NCBI GenBank assembly: GCA_050693165.1
Contig: JBOGVX010000124.1
Span: forward strand, 1 to 10,119
Reading direction: 5' to 3'
DNA from: CAZKFH01 sp050693165
Lineage (GTDB): Bacteria > Actinomycetota > UBA4738 > CALAEC01
DNA length: 10,119 nt
In this document: positions 6,775 through 10,119 of the stretch, piece by piece
How the letters are laid out: the number at the start of each line of letters is the position of its first letter
Numbering within the stretch: the stretch's first letter is position 1
Program-made: the position numbers and the translations under genes
The notes under the pieces: model-generated
Seen by the model: the letters and a program-made list of their open reading frames with translations, nothing else
Database searches by the model: none
Told to the model about the DNA's origin: nothing

Positions 6775-7803
6775 ATGCGAGCGGAGGAGAGATGTGACCT
6801 GATCGCGGCTCGTCAGCACGGCGTGTTGACTCGCCGTCAAGCTCTCGCGGCAGGTTTGTCGAAGGGCTCGATCGGCGCCCGGCTCGAGTCCGGTCGCTGG
6901 AGGATGGTGCAGCCCGGTGTCTACTCGGCGCGCTCGGTTCCCGCTTCATGGCATCAGAGGCTCATGGCCGCGGTGCTTTCCGGCGGTGAGGCTGCCTTAG
7001 CCAGTCACCGATCTGCCGCAACGCTATGGGGACTCGGCCTCGAGGGGAAGGTGAGGATCGAGATCTCGGTGACCGCAGGAAGGCGGATCAAGGGTGCGAT
7101 CGTGCATCGTCGGAAGCCGGGCGACCAGGCAAGGGTAGCCCGCGTGAACGGGATCCCCACGACCGCCATGGAGAGGACACTCCTTGATATTGCTGCGGTG
7201 GTCCCCGCTGAGCATGCGGGTCTCGCCCTGGACAAGGCCCTCCGTCGCGGAAACGCAACCCTACGGGAGATGAGATCTTTCCTCGAGTCGTTGGGCCCGA
7301 AGGGTCGGCCTGGGAGCCGGGTCCTTCGAGAGCTGATCGCGGCTCGCGACGGGCGGGACGCCCAAACGGAGTCCGAGCTCGAGTCGAAGCTGTTGCACCT
7401 GCTGAGGAGGCGCCGGGTCCCGATGCCGGTCCCTCAGTTCCGAGTCATGGATGGGGATCTGGTCGTTGGCAGGCTGGACTTCGCCTATCCGGATCATCGG
7501 ATCGCCATCGAGACCGACGGTTACAGGTGGCATGGGGGCCCGGAGCGATGGAAGAAGGACATGAGGCGCGAGAACCGTCTCAAGCTGCTGGGCTGGACCC
7601 TTCTGCACTTTTCCTGGGAGGACGTTCACGACCGACCCGAGCTGGTCGCGAGCCAGGTCGGGGCCGCGCTCGGGGGACAGCTCCCGGGTATCGACAGTGG
7701 CGTGGCCTGGGCCTATACTCCGAGCCTGAATGACCGAGCTTCTACCACGCACGTGACCCCTGCAGCCCGTACTTCCCCGGAGGTGATCCCGAGTTTCCGT
7801 TGA
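6775..7803 (+). CDS. AbiEi-N-like winged-helix protein with C-terminal DUF559/Vsr-like endonuclease domain
   Basis: 342 aa from ATG 6775. Residues about 5-50 (ARQHGVLTRRQALAAGLS, then a GRW...VQPGVYS segment) resemble the winged-helix start of AbiEi-type antitoxins. SHRSAATLWGL follows, then a middle alpha/beta region (TTAMERTLLDIA). Residues about 212-305 match DUF559, a Vsr-related PD-(D/E)XK fold: SELESKLLHLLRRR, D235 in GRLDFAYP, E246 and D248 in AIETDGYRWH, and LGWTLLHFSWEDV. Such two-domain proteins are common and lone in actinobacteria; their role is not established, and no AbiEii-like toxin lies beside it here. The frame is open upstream into csp, but homology begins near this ATG; the ribosome site is weak. 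The last ~30 residues look unstructured and overlie the infC promoter and leader. Confidence 0.8.
   Translation: MRAEERCDLIAARQHGVLTRRQALAAGLSKGSIGARLESGRWRMVQPGVYSARSVPASWHQRLMAAVLSGGEAALASHRSAATLWGLGLEGKVRIEISVTAGRRIKGAIVHRRKPGDQARVARVNGIPTTAMERTLLDIAAVVPAEHAGLALDKALRRGNATLREMRSFLESLGPKGRPGSRVLRELIAARDGRDAQTESELESKLLHLLRRRRVPMPVPQFRVMDGDLVVGRLDFAYPDHRIAIETDGYRWHGGPERWKKDMRRENRLKLLGWTLLHFSWEDVHDRPELVASQVGAALGGQLPGIDSGVAWAYTPSLNDRASTTHVTPAARTSPEVIPSFR
7691..7719 (+). promoter_or_regulatory. Promoter of the infC-rpmI-rplT operon
   Basis: TCGACA (7691-7696, 5 of 6 matches to TTGACA) and TATACT (7714-7719) are separated by 17 nt, an almost ideal housekeeping-sigma promoter. Transcription would start near 7726, leaving a leader of roughly 65 nt before infC. 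It lies wholly inside the 3' end of the preceding coding region. Confidence 0.8.
7779..7789 (+). promoter_or_regulatory. Extended 11-nt Shine-Dalgarno of infC
   Basis: GGAGGTGATCC is complementary over 11 nt to the conserved 3' end of bacterial 16S rRNA (GGATCACCTCC). It places the infC start a few nucleotides downstream and fits the GTT at 7793 at 9 nt from GGAGG. Such a long match may compensate for the weak start codon. Confidence 0.8.
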
Positions 7804-8431
7804 CCCGCGCATAAACGAGCGCATCCGCGCACCTCAGGTTCGGCTCGTGGGGGCCGACGGCGAACAGATAGGGATCGTCACGTCGCAGGACGCCTTGGAG
7901 CGTGCCGTGGCGGCCGATCTCGATCTGGTCGAGGTAGCCCCACAGGCCAACCCGCCCGTCTGCCGGATCATGGATTACGGCAAGTACAAGTACGAACGGG
8001 GGATGCGAGAGAAGGAGGCCCGCAAGAAGCAGGCTCGCATCGAGGTCAAGGAGATCAAGTTCCGGCCCAAGATCGACCGGCACGACTACGAGACCAAGAA
8101 GGGCCACGTGGTGCGCTTCCTGAACGCCGGAGCCCGAGTCAAGGTCACGATCATGTTCCGTGGGCGGGAGATGGCCCACACCGAGCTCGGGCAGCGGATC
8201 CTGGATAGACTGGTGGAGGACCTCGACGGGCTCGCCACCGTGGAGCAGTCGTCCAAGCTGGACGGGCGCAACATGGTGATGGTGGTGGCCCCGACCAAGA
8301 AGCCGGCCCCCAGGGTCCGGCCGACGAGGCCTCCTCGCCCGGAAGAGCCGGAAGAGCCGGGAGAGCCGGAGAAGGCAGCGGTCGAAGGACCTGAAGAAGT
8401 CACGGTTGACGAAGGAGTGAGCGAGTCGTGA
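7793..8431 (+). CDS. infC: Translation initiation factor IF-3
   Basis: About 212 aa. IF-3 binds the 30S subunit, blocks premature 50S joining and proofreads start codons. The N-domain shows DPRINERIRAPQVRLVG and PPVCRIMDYGKYKYE. The C-domain shows KEIKFRPKID, KKGHVVRFL and VTIMFRGREMAH. A Pro/Glu-rich acidic tail of about 45 residues follows, as in several actinobacteria. No ATG, GTG, TTG, CTG, ATT or ATC occurs in frame between the TGA at 7784 and the conserved RINERI; only GTT (7793, 7799) and ATA (7811) do. GTT 7793 is chosen from SD spacing and because it aligns with the ATC/ATT I recall as the likely start in other infC genes. GTG 7847 would remove the conserved N-terminus. The stop overlaps the rpmI start (GTGA). 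Confidence 0.93.
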   Translation, partial: VSVDPRINERIRAPQVRLVGADGEQIGIVTSQDALERAVAADLDLVEVAPQANPPVCRIMDYGKYKYERGMREKEARKKQARIEVKEIKFRPKIDRHDYETKKGHVVRFLNAGARVKVTIMFRGREMAHTELGQRILDRLVEDLDGLATVEQSSKLDGRNMVMVVAPTKKPAPRVRPTRPPRPEEPEEPGEPEKAAVEGPEEVTVDEGVSES

Positions 8432-8619
8432 AACAGAAGACCCATCGCGGCGCCGCGAAGCGGTTCCGCATAACGAAGAAGGGCAAAGTCCTGCACCGGG
8501 GGGCCAATCTCAGCCACTTCCTGGGCAAGAAGTCCTCAGGCCACAAGCGCCGCCTCCGCAAGGGCGGCGAGGTGACCGCTGAGAAGCCCGATATCAAGCG
8601 GCTGCTGGGGAAGAGGTAG
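8428..8619 (+). CDS. rpmI: 50S ribosomal protein L35
   Basis: 63 aa, very basic. KTHRGAAKRFRITKKGK at the N-terminus and an SHFLGKKSSGHKRRLR segment are the L35 signature, and it ends KRLLGKR. The start is GTG 8428, overlapping the infC stop by 4 nt, with AAGGAG at 8412-8417 (10 nt spacing). Starting directly at MKQKTH, it lacks the PKM residues that often precede KTH. The infC-rpmI-rplT order is conserved across bacteria, and in studied species these genes are autoregulated by L20; I see no obvious L20-type leader structure here. Confidence 0.96.
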   Translation: MKQKTHRGAAKRFRITKKGKVLHRGANLSHFLGKKSSGHKRRLRKGGEVTAEKPDIKRLLGKR

Positions 8620-8622
8620 CGG

Positions 8623-8982
8623 ATGCCTCGGATCAAGAGAGCCGTCCACGGGCGCAAAAGGCGCAAGCAGGTCCTCGAGAGGGCCAAGGGTTACGTCGGC
8701 TCGCGTTCCAAGAGGCTGCGCGTAGCTCGCGAGCAGCTCCTTCACTCCGGCCAGTACGCCTACCGTGATCGCCGAAACAAGAAGAGGGACTTCCGGCGCT
8801 TGTGGATCACGCGGATCGGCGCCGCGGCCCGCCAGAACGGCATGAGCTACTCGACGTTCATTCGCGGGCTGAAGGACGCAGAAGTCGACCTCGACCGCAA
8901 GGTCCTCGCGGATATAGCGGTGCGAGACCCCGAGGGATTCACCGGCCTGGTCGAGGTCGCCCGCAAGGGCCTGGGGGCCTGA
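8623..8982 (+). CDS. rplT: 50S ribosomal protein L20
   Basis: 119 aa, the standard length. The basic N-terminal extension (MPRIKRAVHGRKRRKQVLERAKGY, residues 1-24) and a WITRIGAAARQNGMSYS segment are diagnostic. L20 is an early 23S rRNA-binding assembly protein. It starts 3 nt after the rpmI stop, using purine-rich GGGGAAGAGG inside the end of rpmI as ribosome site. Two small GC hairpins surround its stop codon and lead into the next gene. Confidence 0.97.
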   Translation: MPRIKRAVHGRKRRKQVLERAKGYVGSRSKRLRVAREQLLHSGQYAYRDRRNKKRDFRRLWITRIGAAARQNGMSYSTFIRGLKDAEVDLDRKVLADIAVRDPEGFTGLVEVARKGLGA

Positions 8983-9002
8983 CCCCCGCCGGGCGTACCC
9001 GG
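8973..9002 (+). promoter_or_regulatory. Two adjacent small hairpins between rplT and the methyltransferase gene
   Basis: GGGGG (8973-8977) can pair with CCCCC (8983-8987) around the rplT stop. CCGGG (8989-8993) can pair with CCCGG (8998-9002), taking in the first base of the next GTG start. No T-run follows, so these are not a standard terminator. They could lower ribosome entry at the downstream gene, which also lacks a visible SD. Confidence 0.4.
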
Positions 9003-10119
9003 TGATCACAAGCACTCGGAACAAACGCGTCGGGGAAGCCGCACGGCTGAAGAAGCGCGGGCTCCGTGAGCAGTACAGGCAGTTCCTCGTCGAAGGCGCC
9101 CAGGCGACCGCCGAGGGTATTGCCGCTGGGGCCGTCGAGACCGTCTTCCACGTGAAGGGCTCGACCGGCCGTGTGCCCGAGGTGGTCGGCGATGCGGAGA
9201 AGGCCGGGCTCGAGGTCATCGAGGTCTCCGACTCGGTGATGGCCCACCTCACGTCCGCCGTGACACCCCAGGGGCTCGTCGCGATCGCCCGGTTCGTCGA
9301 CAGCTCTTCGGTAGAGCTATCCGCGGTGGACGCGATCATCCCCGTCCTCTGCTCGGTCAGGGATCCGGGTAACGCGGGGACCATCCTTCGCTCCGCGGAC
9401 GCCGCCGGGGCCACCGGCATCGCGTTCACGAAGGACTCGGTCGACGTCTACAACTCGAAGGCGGTGCGAGCATCGGCCGGCTCGCTGTTCCACCTTCCGA
9501 TCGTGCGCGAGGCCGATCCTGTCGAGCTAGTCGAGCAGATGAAGGACGGCGGGGCACAGGTGCTGGCAGCCGACGCCGACGGTGACGTATCTGTATACGA
9601 GGCCGATCTGACGCGGCCGACCGTCCTGCTGCTCGGGAACGAAGCGTGGGGGTTGCTCGATGAAACCTCAGGGCTCGCGGACGCGTCCGTGAGGGTTCCG
9701 ATCCGAGGCAAGGCCGAGTCGCTGAACATCGCGGCCGCCGCCGCGTTGCTGCTCTTCGAGGCCGCCCGTCAGCGCAGCGGCCGAGATGATGAGCTCGCGA
9801 CCCTGATAGGAGCCAGCGTCCATGATCTGCGCCTTCCGTTGACGGCCGTAAAGGGGTTCGCGTCGACGCTCGTGGATCGCTGGGAGCAGTTCGACGAGGA
9901 GGCTCGAAAAGAGTTCGTGAGCGGGATGCTCCTGGACCTCGACCGCATCGCGTCCATGGTCACGTTGCTGGTGGACACCGCCCACCTGGAGCAAGGTCCG
10001 CTCGGTGGATCGGCGGAGCCCCTCGACGTCAGAGCTTCCATCGAGTCGATAGCCGGCGTGTTCGAAAAGAGCCTCGACTACCCCGACGTCGTTCTCGAGG
10101 GCGAGGCGGAGGCGAGGAT
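9002..10119 (+). CDS. SpoU/TrmH-family RNA 2'-O-methyltransferase fused to a HisKA histidine kinase domain (partial)
   Basis: 372 residues to the right edge, still open. The GTG start yields VITSTRNKRVGEAARLKKR, the usual N-terminus of actinobacterial TrmH proteins, with an L30e-like substrate-binding region to about 90. The SPOUT catalytic domain has motif 1 (RDPGNAGTILRSADA, N124, R130), motif 2 (LLLGNEAWG, 209-217) and motif 3 (VPIRGKAESLNIAAA, ending near 246); all expected catalytic/SAM residues are present. The family normally stops after a LYEAARQR-like end, here FEAARQR near 262. Instead the frame continues into DDELATLIGASVHDLRLPLTAVKGF, a HisKA phosphoacceptor helix with H274. A second helix follows (RKEFVSGMLLDLDRIASMV, to about 330), then a region resembling the linker to an ATPase domain. 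The methyltransferase would modify rRNA or tRNA (target unknown). Frame continuity was checked codon by codon. Confidence 0.85.
   Translation, partial: MITSTRNKRVGEAARLKKRGLREQYRQFLVEGAQATAEGIAAGAVETVFHVKGSTGRVPEVVGDAEKAGLEVIEVSDSVMAHLTSAVTPQGLVAIARFVDSSSVELSAVDAIIPVLCSVRDPGNAGTILRSADAAGATGIAFTKDSVDVYNSKAVRASAGSLFHLPIVREADPVELVEQMKDGGAQVLAADADGDVSVYEADLTRPTVLLLGNEAWGLLDETSGLADASVRVPIRGKAESLNIAAAAALLLFEAARQRSGRDDELATLIGASVHDLRLPLTAVKGFASTLVDRWEQFDEEARKEFVSGMLLDLDRIASMVTLLVDTAHLEQGPLGGSAEPLDVRASIESIAGVFEKSLDYPDVVLEGEAEAR

Noticed and set aside
6775..7803. Complete AbiE-type toxin-antitoxin system
   Set aside because: Only the AbiEi-like N-terminal fold is present. No AbiEii nucleotidyltransferase gene is adjacent, and the C-terminus is a DUF559 domain.
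7847..7849. GTG 7847 as infC start
   Set aside because: It would delete the highly conserved RINERIRAPQVRLVG segment and has no SD at the right distance.
8536..9429. 297-codon - strand frame opposite rplT and the methyltransferase
   Set aside because: Antisense to two clearly conserved genes; Ala/Ser/Thr-rich with no motif.
9786..9791. ATGs at 9786 and 9789 as a separate kinase start
   Set aside because: Both are out of frame with the HisKA domain, so they cannot start the kinase.
1..10119. tRNA genes, CRISPR arrays, insertion sequences
   Set aside because: No cloverleaf-like sequences, spaced repeat arrays, transposase motifs or terminal inverted repeats were seen on either strand.

Overview
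The window is GC-rich chromosomal DNA, almost certainly from an actinobacterium (Actinomycetota), probably a little-studied lineage and not Streptomyces or Mycobacterium. This rests on base composition, GTG/TTG starts with strong GGAGG-type ribosome sites, the actinobacterial style of RibBA, and a lone AbiEi-N/DUF559 protein of a kind typical of actinobacteria. It is mostly core genome. No tRNA, rRNA, CRISPR, insertion sequence or phage gene was found.

Left part (1-5092, all +): the C-terminus of ribulose-phosphate 3-epimerase overlaps a REC-GGDEF response regulator. A complete FMN riboswitch follows (1150-1272) and then a full riboflavin operon, ribD-ribE-ribBA-ribH. Its genes are joined by 4-20 nt start/stop overlaps, with a small phosphomannose-isomerase-type cupin added at the end. 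Together the four rib genes turn GTP plus ribulose 5-phosphate into riboflavin. Rpe acts on the same ribulose 5-phosphate pool, which may explain its position.

Middle part (5062-7803): a membrane-anchored HD-GYP protein (probable c-di-GMP phosphodiesterase) lies on the - strand and overlaps the cupin gene tail to tail. A divergent intergenic region leads to a TTG-started cold-shock protein gene with a clear terminator hairpin. After it comes an AbiEi-N/DUF559 protein of unknown role.

Right part (7691-10119, +): the translation cluster infC-rpmI-rplT. Its promoter and an 11-nt Shine-Dalgarno sequence lie inside the 3' end of the preceding gene. infC has no ordinary start codon: the position expected for ATT/ATC holds GTT. 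The cluster continues into a SpoU/TrmH-family RNA methyltransferase gene that does not stop where that family normally ends. The frame stays open into a histidine-kinase dimerisation/phosphoacceptor (HisKA) domain and leaves the window still open. This apparent RNA-methyltransferase/histidine-kinase fusion, next to ribosomal protein genes, is the most unusual feature of the window. Its kinase ATPase domain, if present, lies beyond the right edge.
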